Below, piece by piece: positions 16,741-25,526 of a stretch of 64,000 bases of DNA. Under the pieces are notes generated by a model that had not been told where the DNA came from, searched no databases, and worked only from the letters and a program-made list of their open reading frames with translations. Made by a program: the position numbers and the translations under genes. The stretch is taken from positions 806,001 to 870,000 of the forward strand of contig NZ_RZTZ01000001.1 in NCBI RefSeq assembly GCF_004005475.1. Direction: 5' to 3'. Source of the DNA: Niallia taxi (GTDB lineage: Bacteria > Bacillota > Bacilli > Bacillales > Cytobacillaceae). Within the stretch, counting starts at the first letter, position 1. The number at the start of each line of letters is the position of its first letter.

Positions 16741-17208
16741 ATGATTGGATTAATATCTTCCATCCTTATATTTAACTATGCTGCCATTAAATTAAATAAA
16801 AGACTGAGTAAAAACGAAGCCTTTCACATATATGTGTTTACTATAGCCTTTCAAGCTTTATTTGATACCTTTGTTGATATTAAGTACACTGGTTATTGGT
16901 ATTTTACTAAAGCAGTTGATTGGGTTTCATTATTATATATGATATTTTTAGTTTCACCTGTCAATGTAATATTTATTAATTATTTCCCTGTCCATAAATC
17001 ATTTTCTAAAAAAGTACTTAACTTAATTTTATGGAATTTCTTATGCTTTCTTTATGAATTAATATCCTTACTTCCCGAACCCTGGGGTTACTTTCATTAT
17101 GGATGGTGGGAATGGTATTATTCTTTACTTTTAAATCCAGTACTTCTCCTCATCTTGATTACATATTATCATTTCTTTGTTAAACTTGATTTTAAAAAAT
17201 CAACTTAA
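16741..17208 (+). CDS. CBO0543-family membrane protein
   Basis: This 155-residue protein has five predicted membrane helices and the aromatic-rich features of the CBO0543 family: FDTFVDIKYTGYWYFTKAVD in the middle and LLPEPWGYFHYGWWEWYYSL near the end. The family is widespread in Bacillaceae; its function is unknown. It is a single-gene unit with AAGAAGG ahead of the start and a terminator after it, typical of phage-carried cargo. Confidence 0.75.
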   Translation: MIGLISSILIFNYAAIKLNKRLSKNEAFHIYVFTIAFQALFDTFVDIKYTGYWYFTKAVDWVSLLYMIFLVSPVNVIFINYFPVHKSFSKKVLNLILWNFLCFLYELISLLPEPWGYFHYGWWEWYYSLLLNPVLLLILITYYHFFVKLDFKKST

Positions 17209-17315
17209 GCTTTTCACACTATTGTCGATAATAAATGTGTAAGTTGCGTTCAAGATTTATTTTCTTAGTAGCACCTTATCCCTGCTGCTATTGAATAATA
17301 TCTTCTTTCTTTTCC

Positions 17316-17360
17316 AGCCTTAAAAGTCCGCGTCCAACGGTAGCTTTTAGGCTCTTTTTT
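17316..17360 (+). terminator. Terminator downstream of CBO0543 gene
   Basis: The stem AGCC-TTAAAAG/CTTTTAGGCT (17316-17326 with 17344-17353) is followed by TTTTTT. Confidence 0.8.
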
Positions 17361-17375
17361 GTTTCTAAATAAAAA

Positions 17376-17405
17376 AAAGCCCTACTCCGAAGAGTAAGGC
17401 TTTTA
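17376..17405 (-). terminator. Terminator of the late/lysis operon
   Basis: The hairpin AGCC-TACTC/GAGTA-GGCT with an eight-base T-run on the minus strand lies 47 bp after the endolysin stop. It is the intact member of a small repeat family whose decayed copies lie at 16.0-16.6 kb. Confidence 0.85.
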
Positions 17406-17452
17406 GTGCGAAGGAGCAATCTTCTTGATTAGATTACTCAAGTTATATTTAT

Positions 17453-18334
17453 TTATTCAAAGAATTTAGCAAAAGTTGCAGGACCAACAACTCCATCTGC
17501 AACAAGACCATTTGCCTTCTGGAAAGCCTTCACTGCTGCTACAGTATCATTGCCGAATACTCCATCAATCCCTTGAGGATTAAAGCCATTATAGTAAAGC
17601 ATTCCTTGAATAAGCCTTGTCCACTTGCTCCAAGTAGTTCCCTTTTTAACTGTTGGAGCAGCTGCCTTAGATTTCTTACCGAATACTCCATCGATTGTTA
17701 CGTTAGAAAAGTACTGGAACACTCGAATAGCAGCTGTCTTTGTTTTAGGCCCTTTGTATCCATCCACAACAAGCTTAGTGAAGCTTGCTTTCTTTGTGTA
17801 ACCATTTAGGAAGGTTTGCAGTTTTTTAATGTTCGCATCGCCATCAGTCTCAACTTTCACTACATCCTTTACAGCTGCAACTTCTTCCTTAATTGATTCA
17901 GTTACGGCTAAAGAAATAGTGGCACCCTTTGTTTTAAATGTGTCTGTACCATAACCTTTATAATGGAACTCCAAATGAGGCTTATCAATAAACCCTGACC
18001 AATCTCCACCCCATTTAAATCCAAGTTCCTTTGCTTTAGCGATAGCCCTTTTGATATCTGACTTACCGTATCCATCCCACAAAGTTTCTTTGCCATCCAC
18101 AGGTACAAAATCCAATGCTTGGCCAACTATATGATAGGATTTTAGAGTTTGGGATTTGCCGCTTGCTAAGTATCCTTTTTGCGTTGTCAAAGTACGAATT
18201 GTTTCATGGATAAGAACGTCAATTTCATTAGCGATTAACCATGCGTACCAAGTGATTGCAGCCATCTTTGTATTGTCACCGAGTTGAGCCAAATTTTTAA
18301 GATTTCTCTCATGATAAGTTGGTATAAATGTCAT
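17453..18334 (-). CDS. Endolysin: M15 L-Ala-D-Glu peptidase with two PG-binding repeats
   Basis: This 293-residue enzyme cleaves peptidoglycan stem peptides at the end of the lytic cycle. The N-terminal M15 peptidase (CwlK/Ply500-like, about 1-130) shows the zinc motif SYHIVGQALDFVP (about 66-78) and PHLEFHYKG (about 119-127). Two peptidoglycan-binding type 1 repeats follow (about 163-213 and 233-292; the second holds GIDGVFGNDTVAAVKAFQKA). There is no signal peptide, so release needs the holin. It is the last gene of the late operon, preceded by a 25-codon gene, holin and XhlA. Confidence 0.92.
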   Translation of the reverse strand: MTFIPTYHERNLKNLAQLGDNTKMAAITWYAWLIANEIDVLIHETIRTLTTQKGYLASGKSQTLKSYHIVGQALDFVPVDGKETLWDGYGKSDIKRAIAKAKELGFKWGGDWSGFIDKPHLEFHYKGYGTDTFKTKGATISLAVTESIKEEVAAVKDVVKVETDGDANIKKLQTFLNGYTKKASFTKLVVDGYKGPKTKTAAIRVFQYFSNVTIDGVFGKKSKAAAPTVKKGTTWSKWTRLIQGMLYYNGFNPQGIDGVFGNDTVAAVKAFQKANGLVADGVVGPATFAKFFE

Positions 18335-18348
18335 TTAATCCATCTCCC

Positions 18349-18426
18349 TTAATATTTTTCGTTTAATAAAACGTCTTGCTCTGTTGGATCTACCTTGCTG
18401 AAAAACCATTTGATTTTCTTTAACAC
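18349..18426 (-). CDS. 25-aa small protein between holin and endolysin
   Basis: This is a short reading frame with GTG start at 18426, eight bases after AGGAGG, encoding MLKKIKWFFSKVDPTEQDVL plus five residues. It has an amphipathic basic N-terminus and an acidic tail. It fills the gap between the holin terminator and the endolysin gene. Conserved tiny frames at this spot occur in phage lysis cassettes; the function is unknown. Confidence 0.5.
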   Translation of the reverse strand: MLKKIKWFFSKVDPTEQDVLLNEKY

Positions 18427-18442
18427 TGCAGTCACCTCCAAA

Positions 18443-18469
18443 TAAAAAAGGCACCTGTGGAAGGCGCCT
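18443..18469 (-). terminator. Terminator after holin gene
   Basis: The stem AGGCGCC/GGTGCCT with a six-T run on the minus strand overlaps the holin stop codon. It should reduce read-through from holin into endolysin and so set their ratio. Confidence 0.75.
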
Positions 18470-18708
18470 CATTTTGTATTTGTTAAATTGTTTGCTTTTA
18501 GAACTTCTTTTTGTCGTTTACCTTTAGCTGTCACATAGTTGTTTTTGAACCATGCAATAGCAGCAGTAGCAATGGTAAATCCATTTGTAAGGAAAATTGT
18601 CCAGTCTTCACTTGTACCTGGTATTTCATAAAGACCAAAACTCACTAAGAATTGGTTTATTAAAGCTACAAACAACACGATTGTTCTAATAATTGTTCCT
18701 TTATCCAT
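18469..18708 (-). CDS. Holin, SPP1/XhlB family
   Basis: This 79-residue protein has two membrane helices (about 5-28 and 37-55) and a basic tail, matching the SPP1-family holins (VALINQFLVSFGLYEIPGTS, then AAIAWFKNNYVTAKGKRQKE). It forms lesions in the cell membrane at lysis. It is adjacent to XhlA, as in PBSX-type cassettes. Confidence 0.9.
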   Translation of the reverse strand: MDKGTIIRTIVLFVALINQFLVSFGLYEIPGTSEDWTIFLTNGFTIATAAIAWFKNNYVTAKGKRQKEVLKANNLTNTK

Positions 18709-18719
18709 TGGATTTCCTC

Positions 18720-19082
18720 CTACTTACCAGCAAAATGACTGATAATTATTTGAATGATTGTTATTAAAGCTGTACTACTACCCACGATAGCAATGACCAA
18801 TTTCCAGAAGTTTTGCTTGTCCAACACTTTTAGTTCGTGTTTTCTTTCTTGGACCTTATCATTAATACCAACAAGCTTATCCATCATTTGACGATTATCT
18901 TCTCTTAGTTGTTTGTTCTCATCTGAAGAACGGATCATACCAGTTAACACTTGCTCTTTGACCTGTCCTAGCTGTTCATTAATCTTTAATCTGAATTCAC
19001 TCGTATCTTTTTCCAATTGGGTTATCCTTACCTCGTGATTATCAACTCTTTCCTCCACTGTTAGTACCTCCTGTGTCGGCAT
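18720..19082 (-). CDS. xhlA: XhlA-family lysis accessory protein
   Basis: This 120-residue protein has a long charged coiled coil (about 5-90) and one C-terminal membrane helix (KLVIAIVGSSTALITIIQII, about 95-114), the layout of haemolysin XhlA. In PBSX, XhlA acts with the holin XhlB to permit endolysin release. It lies 11 bp upstream of the holin gene. Confidence 0.85.
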   Translation of the reverse strand: MPTQEVLTVEERVDNHEVRITQLEKDTSEFRLKINEQLGQVKEQVLTGMIRSSDENKQLREDNRQMMDKLVGINDKVQERKHELKVLDKQNFWKLVIAIVGSSTALITIIQIIISHFAGK

Positions 19083-19137
19083 TTTCCCATCCCCCTTTTT
19101 TCTCTCTATACAACTGAACTCACCTCCTTAAATGCAA

Positions 19138-19166
19138 AGAAAAAGAGCCCTCATAAGGGGCTCGCC
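19138..19166 (-). terminator. Terminator after the baseplate/esterase gene
   Basis: The stem GAGCCC/GGGCTC with a T-run on the minus strand lies just after the stop at 19171. It separates the tail genes from the lysis cassette, so lysis genes may need read-through or their own promoter. Confidence 0.75.
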
Positions 19167-19170
19167 AATC

Positions 19171-22100
19171 CTACACTTCAAGTGAAGCCATATACTTGAT
19201 ATAACCGTAAATCACATCGGCCATTTTTTTGTAACCAACTGTTGCTGTATGAACCATGTCCTTACATTGTTTTGTTGTAATATCTGTATTTCTCGCTGAT
19301 AACGGAACAACATCGAACGGATAATCATTTTCTGGGTCCACATTGAAATAGACTGGTACCAAGAAAATGTTTTCGTTCTTTTTGTTATCAAACGTGTTAA
19401 TTAAGAGTTTTGTTGCTCTTAACGCATAATCGGTATGCTGTTTGGAAGTACCTAACATACCTAATGCGCGTATAGGAGGCAACCATAACAATATCTTAAC
19501 GTTAGGATTAAACGCCTTAATGCTGGCAATCATCGCATTGTAAGAATTGATGATATCCGTGTCGCTGTTATGATGATCGCGGCCAATATCGTTCGTCCCC
19601 AGGTTAATGAATACATAATCAACATTTGTATATCCTTGTTGGACCATATACCACGGGAAATCAAACGTTTGCGTATCTGGATTAAAGAATGCATTCGTAA
19701 CCGGCGTTCCATATTCTCCGTTTGGCAAATTAACATATTCCCAGGCTCTCCAACCGGCTCGCCCTTCGTGTTTTCCTAATCCGCTTCCGCGTGTACCTAG
19801 CAAATTAACATGCATGACATCATCGGCAAATAATGCGGCGATTTCAGTCGGATACACGCCGGAATCTGTCAGACTGTCACCGATGAATAAAACGTCTTTT
19901 TCCGCTCCCGCTCCCGCTGTTTTATCTACAACCCTAACGGAAATATTTTTCTTTAAGTCCGACGTAATGCGGTCTTTTGTAAATAATTTAATTTCGCTTG
20001 TAGTTGTGCCGATTGCCGATTTATTAAACCTTGAAAATTTACCCGTTTCAACGTTCGCATTAGTAATATTCATTACATGCGCTTTGTCTGTATCGAAGTA
20101 TCTCACGATGTTGTTAAAATGAATGTTAATTTCTTTATCTTGCGCTATGACTAATTCGATAGGCGTTAGAATTTCCACCGTGCTATTAATACCTTGCGCT
20201 GCAATCGGTTTAACGTATTCCACTTTATTTAGGTCGACAATCCCTTGTCCTAAAATGTAATTTTCTAAAATGGCATACGTGAATGCGATGCAAATTTTCG
20301 CCGGTGCTAATCCGTTCTTAGTCGGAAGTTTATCCAGGTCCAACGTGATAAAACCGTCTCCCGCCACATATGAAATTTGCGGATAAGTGTTTGTTTCGAT
20401 TTCCCTAGAATAATAATTCGCGAAATATTTTTCGTCTTTATCGGCCAGCAACACCATTTGTGACGCTAATTCCGGTTTATAGGAAATCTTTAATTTCCCG
20501 GTTCCCGGGTTATCGATAACAGTGTAAAACAAGTTTTCGTTATCATTTGTCGCGATTTTAAAAGGCGTTGTATCATATCCGACTAATCGTTTACCGTGGA
20601 CAATTTTATCAGATACCAACAAATTATATTTCCCGCTTAGCTTTTCGAATCCAATTCCCTGTAAACCCGTTGTATTTTCCGCTACTTTTTTCGCATACAG
20701 ATAACAACTTGCTGTATCCGTTTCTAAAAAGGCAATTTCAATCGTTTCCGCTGTTGGGTATTTGCTTAATAAATAAGCTACGTTTAGAACGGCTGGATTC
20801 GTTGTGAATTGCGCGAAATTGTTGTTGCGAACCGTTTTCCCGCTCGTGTCATATAACATTACCCTTTGCGCCGACGTTACCGCTTGCGTAGCTGCTTCAT
20901 TTCCCATCATTAGGAACGAATCTTTGAAATCCTTCACCTTTAATTTAACAGTGAATAAAGTTTGGCTGTATGCGTATTCCGGAAGTAATGTCGTCGTGTT
21001 ATATCCTGGTATTCTAGTGTTTAACTTTACGTCATCACTTGAAGGGTCGATGAGTACATTCTTTTCAGATAATACCAGGCTGTTTCTTTTGCTTTCCTCT
21101 AACCAAGTAAATTCGTTTAGAGAAAACATGTACTCGCCCACCATGTAAAATTTATCTATGTTGCTTAAAGATACCCCAACTAGAATTTTTTGGACTTTCA
21201 CATTTTGCTTTATGTGCTGACAATCTAAAATTAGTTCATTTGTTTGTGCATTGAATTTTTGGTCTTGTAGTGGCAAAACGTGAGTGTTCACCCATTGGCC
21301 AACAACTTCTGTATAAGTATTTCTATATTTAACCTTTCCGTCACTTCCAAGATACATAATAAATTGGCCAATAAACGGTTCCATTACCTTGATTGTGAGC
21401 ATGCCTTTGTCTGGTACCAAAAGTTCATAATAGCCCATGTTGACATTATTATTAACTACTGGAGTAAGATCCGTATCGGAAACAGTGCCGCTCAATGCTT
21501 TTCCTCTGACAACCTTTGATGGGAAAAACAAATCAAAGGACCTCGCCAATCGATCTGGTTTCACACTAAATTGCTTGAGTTTATCTGAAGTAATAACTTC
21601 GTTTTTTATCTTCTCATACGTAACAGCCTCGTCATCGATTAAATCTGTATTAATCCTTGTTTCATCTAACCACTCGTAATCAGATAACTTTACTACCTTA
21701 TGTGCATTCAAGTAAAAATTAGAGATATCTGATTTTAGATAAGAAAACATGATACTTTCACATGTTGGAAAACTCGCTTTTAAAGCAGCAATGTTAATTG
21801 TCATAAATGATGTTCCGTTTTTTGTGTACCACGTTGCAGTTTCATTAATTATTGTACTCAAAGTACGGTTATATACAACTAATCCCATTTCGTCTAGAAA
21901 TAACATAAACTGACCAGTTAGACTACTTGGCAATTTGACATCTATATTACCACGAACTGGTAACTCAATTGTATAAACAAATTGGGTGGTCGATGTCACT
22001 AAAGTGGGTTGTTTTGTAGTTGTATCGTAACCCGGGATATATAACAAATCCTGTATAAGTTTTTGATTAAACATATTGAAATGGGTTGCTATATTTGTTG

Positions 22101-22935
22101 GGGTGACCGCATCTTTTCCAATCTCAGATGCCTGATAAACACCTCCATCTGCCCAAGCAGAACCATTCCAATAATACCAATGTCCACCTTCTATAACTAA
22201 AAATACACCTTGGGTTCCTGTTGGATAAGCCTTTTGAAGAGCCGATAAGGTTGTGTAAGTTCCTTTAGGTGCTCCACTTACAATACTAGCAAACTGTAAA
22301 TCTACAAAAGCCTGATCAGCTTTCTTATCCTCGATTTCAGCGAATTTATTTCCAATAGAAATATTGTTTTCATTATACTCGGGATATCTTACGGCATTAT
22401 TTTGTTTAACTAGTGAAATGACTTCTTCTGCTAATATCTGTGCTTGTTCCACGTCTTCCTGAACAGACTCAATGACTTGCATAGTCTCATCTGCCATTGA
22501 AAGGATTGATGCCTTTAATCCTTCAAAGTCGTCGATGTAATACTCTGTTAGAACAGGAATGTCCGTGTCTATTAAAGCTTGGTCAATTCTAAAACTAAAC
22601 CGATGAACAGATATTTTTTGGCCATCTACATAATTAAGATACAACTCTGCTACAACCTGCCCAAAATGCTTCAATTGTTCTTGAGTTAGTTTATATTCAA
22701 CAATCCCCCTTTGCTTATCTGTCAAGGTGACAGTATCCAAAAACTTGCTACTATCCGCCATCCTCATTGCAATTTTTCCTGTCACTCCATTTAAAGGTAA
22801 CTCTACACCTTCCTTAAACAAAAAGAAGGTCAGCTTAGCTGAACCTCCATCTTGGGTAGAAAACCTAATTTTCGATGCTGTATATTGGCTTGCTGTAGCA
22901 GAAATATTTAATGTCAAATCCGCATTTTTATCCAT
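19171..22935 (-). CDS. Tail-tip protein: BppU-type N-terminus with SGNH esterase C-terminus
   Basis: This is a 1254-residue structural protein. Residues 1-130 match the BppU baseplate upper protein domain (TASKIRFSTQDGGSAKLTFF, then LDTVTLTDKQRGIVEYKLTQ). A short helix and linker follow, then long strand-rich modules (about 300-990) with repeated jelly-roll-like units. An SGNH/GDSL hydrolase (about 1010-1250) ends the chain: catalytic Ser in VLFIGDSLTDSG, oxyanion-hole Gly in GTRGSG, Asn in INLGTNDIG and the Asp/His pair in KDMVHTATVGY. It probably binds the cell surface and removes ester groups such as acetyls from wall polymers during infection. It is the last tail gene, behind the fibre gene. 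Confidence 0.88.
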   Translation of the reverse strand: MDKNADLTLNISATASQYTASKIRFSTQDGGSAKLTFFLFKEGVELPLNGVTGKIAMRMADSSKFLDTVTLTDKQRGIVEYKLTQEQLKHFGQVVAELYLNYVDGQKISVHRFSFRIDQALIDTDIPVLTEYYIDDFEGLKASILSMADETMQVIESVQEDVEQAQILAEEVISLVKQNNAVRYPEYNENNISIGNKFAEIEDKKADQAFVDLQFASIVSGAPKGTYTTLSALQKAYPTGTQGVFLVIEGGHWYYWNGSAWADGGVYQASEIGKDAVTPTNIATHFNMFNQKLIQDLLYIPGYDTTTKQPTLVTSTTQFVYTIELPVRGNIDVKLPSSLTGQFMLFLDEMGLVVYNRTLSTIINETATWYTKNGTSFMTINIAALKASFPTCESIMFSYLKSDISNFYLNAHKVVKLSDYEWLDETRINTDLIDDEAVTYEKIKNEVITSDKLKQFSVKPDRLARSFDLFFPSKVVRGKALSGTVSDTDLTPVVNNNVNMGYYELLVPDKGMLTIKVMEPFIGQFIMYLGSDGKVKYRNTYTEVVGQWVNTHVLPLQDQKFNAQTNELILDCQHIKQNVKVQKILVGVSLSNIDKFYMVGEYMFSLNEFTWLEESKRNSLVLSEKNVLIDPSSDDVKLNTRIPGYNTTTLLPEYAYSQTLFTVKLKVKDFKDSFLMMGNEAATQAVTSAQRVMLYDTSGKTVRNNNFAQFTTNPAVLNVAYLLSKYPTAETIEIAFLETDTASCYLYAKKVAENTTGLQGIGFEKLSGKYNLLVSDKIVHGKRLVGYDTTPFKIATNDNENLFYTVIDNPGTGKLKISYKPELASQMVLLADKDEKYFANYYSREIETNTYPQISYVAGDGFITLDLDKLPTKNGLAPAKICIAFTYAILENYILGQGIVDLNKVEYVKPIAAQGINSTVEILTPIELVIAQDKEINIHFNNIVRYFDTDKAHVMNITNANVETGKFSRFNKSAIGTTTSEIKLFTKDRITSDLKKNISVRVVDKTAGAGAEKDVLFIGDSLTDSGVYPTEIAALFADDVMHVNLLGTRGSGLGKHEGRAGWRAWEYVNLPNGEYGTPVTNAFFNPDTQTFDFPWYMVQQGYTNVDYVFINLGTNDIGRDHHNSDTDIINSYNAMIASIKAFNPNVKILLWLPPIRALGMLGTSKQHTDYALRATKLLINTFDNKKNENIFLVPVYFNVDPENDYPFDVVPLSARNTDITTKQCKDMVHTATVGYKKMADVIYGYIKYMASLEV

Positions 22936-22947
22936 AAATCCACCTTC

Positions 22948-25512
22948 CTACATAGGATGAACTAAACAAAGGGCCACTCCATATCCTTTGTTTGCATCAT
23001 ATGGAATTATCATTTCCATTACTTCATAACCTTGGTTTGGATCATCAGCTCTTGTTGCTAGCCCGCCGTTTGCAATAACATGATCTTCCTCTCCTACAGT
23101 ATCATCTACTCTTATTCGAACTTGTCCTAACAGTCCAACTTTGTTCCATTCAGATCGCTCTTCTCTAGACTTATAGGATAGCTCTTCTTGATAATCAGGA
23201 TTATCAATTGGCATCATTTGCATTTCTTCTCTAATGTTCCCATCATCATCTTTAATTTTTACCATTCTTTCTTCAAGAAGTACTTCTCCAAAGTCATCTC
23301 TCAAGTACCGTCCTTGCCAATGGTAAGTAGATTGTCCTAACATGATTCCGGCAGTTTTAGAAATGACACCTTTCATTCTTTCTCCCTTTTGGGCTGGTCT
23401 GATTTTCCCCTTTCCTTTTTCTAAAGTGACAATTGTTCCTGCAGGGATTGCAGTTCCATCCAATGACTCAAAGTACTCTCCAAAATCACTAAAGGATGAA
23501 GCTCCTGTTACTGGACCAGCAAACTTACCTTCACCTGTTATGGAATCTAATAACCACTTTATATTCGCTGTTGAAGGTGTCTCGCTATCGCCATACCCAC
23601 CTACAACAGAGTAATTATTATCATTTTCAACGGCATTACTAGCTAAAATCCCTTTTGAGTTTTCGTCTTTCCCTTTAGTGCGTGAATTGTTAGCACCAAT
23701 AACGAAATCTCGGTATCCTTCTGTTTTGGAATTTCCCGAGGCTGCTGCAACTATGCTGTTTTCTCCTGCAGCTTCAACACTAGAAGAAGCTAAAGCTACT
23801 GACTTTTCTCCAGTAGCTTTACTATCAGAAGTTGTCCCGATTAGTGCAGATGTTTCTTTAGCTGCATAACCACTTGGGCTTGCAATCCTTGTACCGCCTT
23901 TTATATTGTTAGGAACAAAATAAACATAGTCATTACCAGCAATAGAAGCAGCAAGTGCATATCCTTCTGCATGAACACCAACAATACTGTCTTGTGAATT
24001 GACACTGGATAAACCAATTTGTCCATCTTCCCCAATCATTGTTATGTTTGTAAGATTTACATGATAAATTGTTGAACCAATAGCAATACCAACCTTGGCA
24101 GATTTATAAATTTGTATATTACTAATGTTTATATTGTCAGTTTTTTGATCTCCGCCAATTAAGCGAATGTCCGCACTCGCTTTCTTAAATCCTCGAATAT
24201 TGAAATTATGCATTCCAATGTTTCTAGATTTATATTGAATTGCTATAACTGGGTTATCCCCATAATCGTATGTTGGGTCACCAATAGCTGTAAATCCTGA
24301 AATATTAACATTTACATAAGCTGAAATAGCTAAGGCCCTTGGAGTTAAGCCTTCATAAAGTGAATTAAATACAGGTTCAATAGCTGTACAATTTGTTACA
24401 ACTACATCATAGGCAGTAGTCGAATCTGGATCTTCCGCAGTGTGATGTCCGATATGCCTGAAATCATAACACCTTACATCTCGATAAGAAGTATGGCCGA
24501 TAAGATGAACATCTTGAGCTGCTGGCCATTCCGTATGTGCCTTTACTTCTACACCTCGGATATTCCCAGTTGTGTAGTTATTGATAACCCAAATATGCTT
24601 TGAACCATCATCAATCTCAATACCATTACTGTTAGAAACGCCGTCTTCATGAGCGTCTCCGTCCGGATCACTTAAGTGATTATTGGTAATCCAAATGTAT
24701 TCACTGTAATGGGTTGTAATACCGTCATCTCCATAACCTGAACCAACACAATTATCTATCCAAACGAAACGACAACCGTCTTTTGTATAATCAGTTTCTG
24801 GTAAATGGTCGTATGTTGGAGAAGTAATATCAAAGCTATGCAAGCCTGGGTTTATTCCTTCTACCTCTTTTATCCAAGCGAATTTAACTTTGGCTAAAGC
24901 TAAACAGCTTGAATGTTGTCCTCCTGTGGCGCCCACACCGCCCTGTCTTGTTTTATTCCAATCTAATGTCATCCCTTTAATAGAAATGTTTCTGTTCCCA
25001 TTAACATAATCCTGGTTGGTGATTACCCATTCGCTTGCTGGTGTATCTTCATGCAATATGATAATTGTTAAACCCATTCCATCGCCCACAAGTTCAACCC
25101 AGGATGGGATTTTTAAACCTCTAACCACATATATGCCAGCAGGAACAACAACTCTTACTTTTCCAGTACCGAGCGCTTTCCTAAATGCTTCTGTGCTTTC
25201 CGTTTGACCAGTTGGGTCAGCGTCAAAATCGGTAACCCGTATTGTTTTATTAATCTTAGAAAGTAATTTGTTATATTCTTTATCTAAACGTACTTTTAAT
25301 AAGGATTCAGCAACGCCTTCAGCAGTAGTTCGAGCATCAATTAGTTCTGCTAAGCTACCAGTACTCAAAATTAAATTATTGATACGAGTATTTAAATCAT
25401 CGATTTTCTTAGTTGCTTCTGCATAAGCTTGTTCAATAATATCAAAGTTTTCATTTTGCTTTCTGGCAAATAAAACACCTTGAAATTTACCTATTAGTCT
25501 ATTTAACTTCAA
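22948..25512 (-). CDS. Tail fibre/appendage with beta-helix and G2 autoprotease domain
   Basis: This 854-residue protein has an N-terminal structural adaptor with coiled coil (about 1-90). A pectate-lyase-superfamily right-handed beta-helix follows (about 90-520; VTDFDADPTGQTESTEAFRK is its typical start). A serine/alanine-rich repeat zone resembling trimeric-adhesin heads is next (about 555-650). The C-terminus is a Peptidase_G2 intramolecular autocleavage domain (about 675-854; SDFGEYFESLDG and IRPAQKGERMKGVISKTAGI), as in the neck appendage of phage GA-1/phi29 relatives. It likely binds or degrades surface glycan, with the C-terminal domain aiding trimer assembly. The TTG start has AAAGGAGG eight bases upstream. 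Confidence 0.88.
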   Translation of the reverse strand: MKLNRLIGKFQGVLFARKQNENFDIIEQAYAEATKKIDDLNTRINNLILSTGSLAELIDARTTAEGVAESLLKVRLDKEYNKLLSKINKTIRVTDFDADPTGQTESTEAFRKALGTGKVRVVVPAGIYVVRGLKIPSWVELVGDGMGLTIIILHEDTPASEWVITNQDYVNGNRNISIKGMTLDWNKTRQGGVGATGGQHSSCLALAKVKFAWIKEVEGINPGLHSFDITSPTYDHLPETDYTKDGCRFVWIDNCVGSGYGDDGITTHYSEYIWITNNHLSDPDGDAHEDGVSNSNGIEIDDGSKHIWVINNYTTGNIRGVEVKAHTEWPAAQDVHLIGHTSYRDVRCYDFRHIGHHTAEDPDSTTAYDVVVTNCTAIEPVFNSLYEGLTPRALAISAYVNVNISGFTAIGDPTYDYGDNPVIAIQYKSRNIGMHNFNIRGFKKASADIRLIGGDQKTDNINISNIQIYKSAKVGIAIGSTIYHVNLTNITMIGEDGQIGLSSVNSQDSIVGVHAEGYALAASIAGNDYVYFVPNNIKGGTRIASPSGYAAKETSALIGTTSDSKATGEKSVALASSSVEAAGENSIVAAASGNSKTEGYRDFVIGANNSRTKGKDENSKGILASNAVENDNNYSVVGGYGDSETPSTANIKWLLDSITGEGKFAGPVTGASSFSDFGEYFESLDGTAIPAGTIVTLEKGKGKIRPAQKGERMKGVISKTAGIMLGQSTYHWQGRYLRDDFGEVLLEERMVKIKDDDGNIREEMQMMPIDNPDYQEELSYKSREERSEWNKVGLLGQVRIRVDDTVGEEDHVIANGGLATRADDPNQGYEVMEMIIPYDANKGYGVALCLVHPM

Positions 25513-25526
25513 AGATTTGACCTCCT

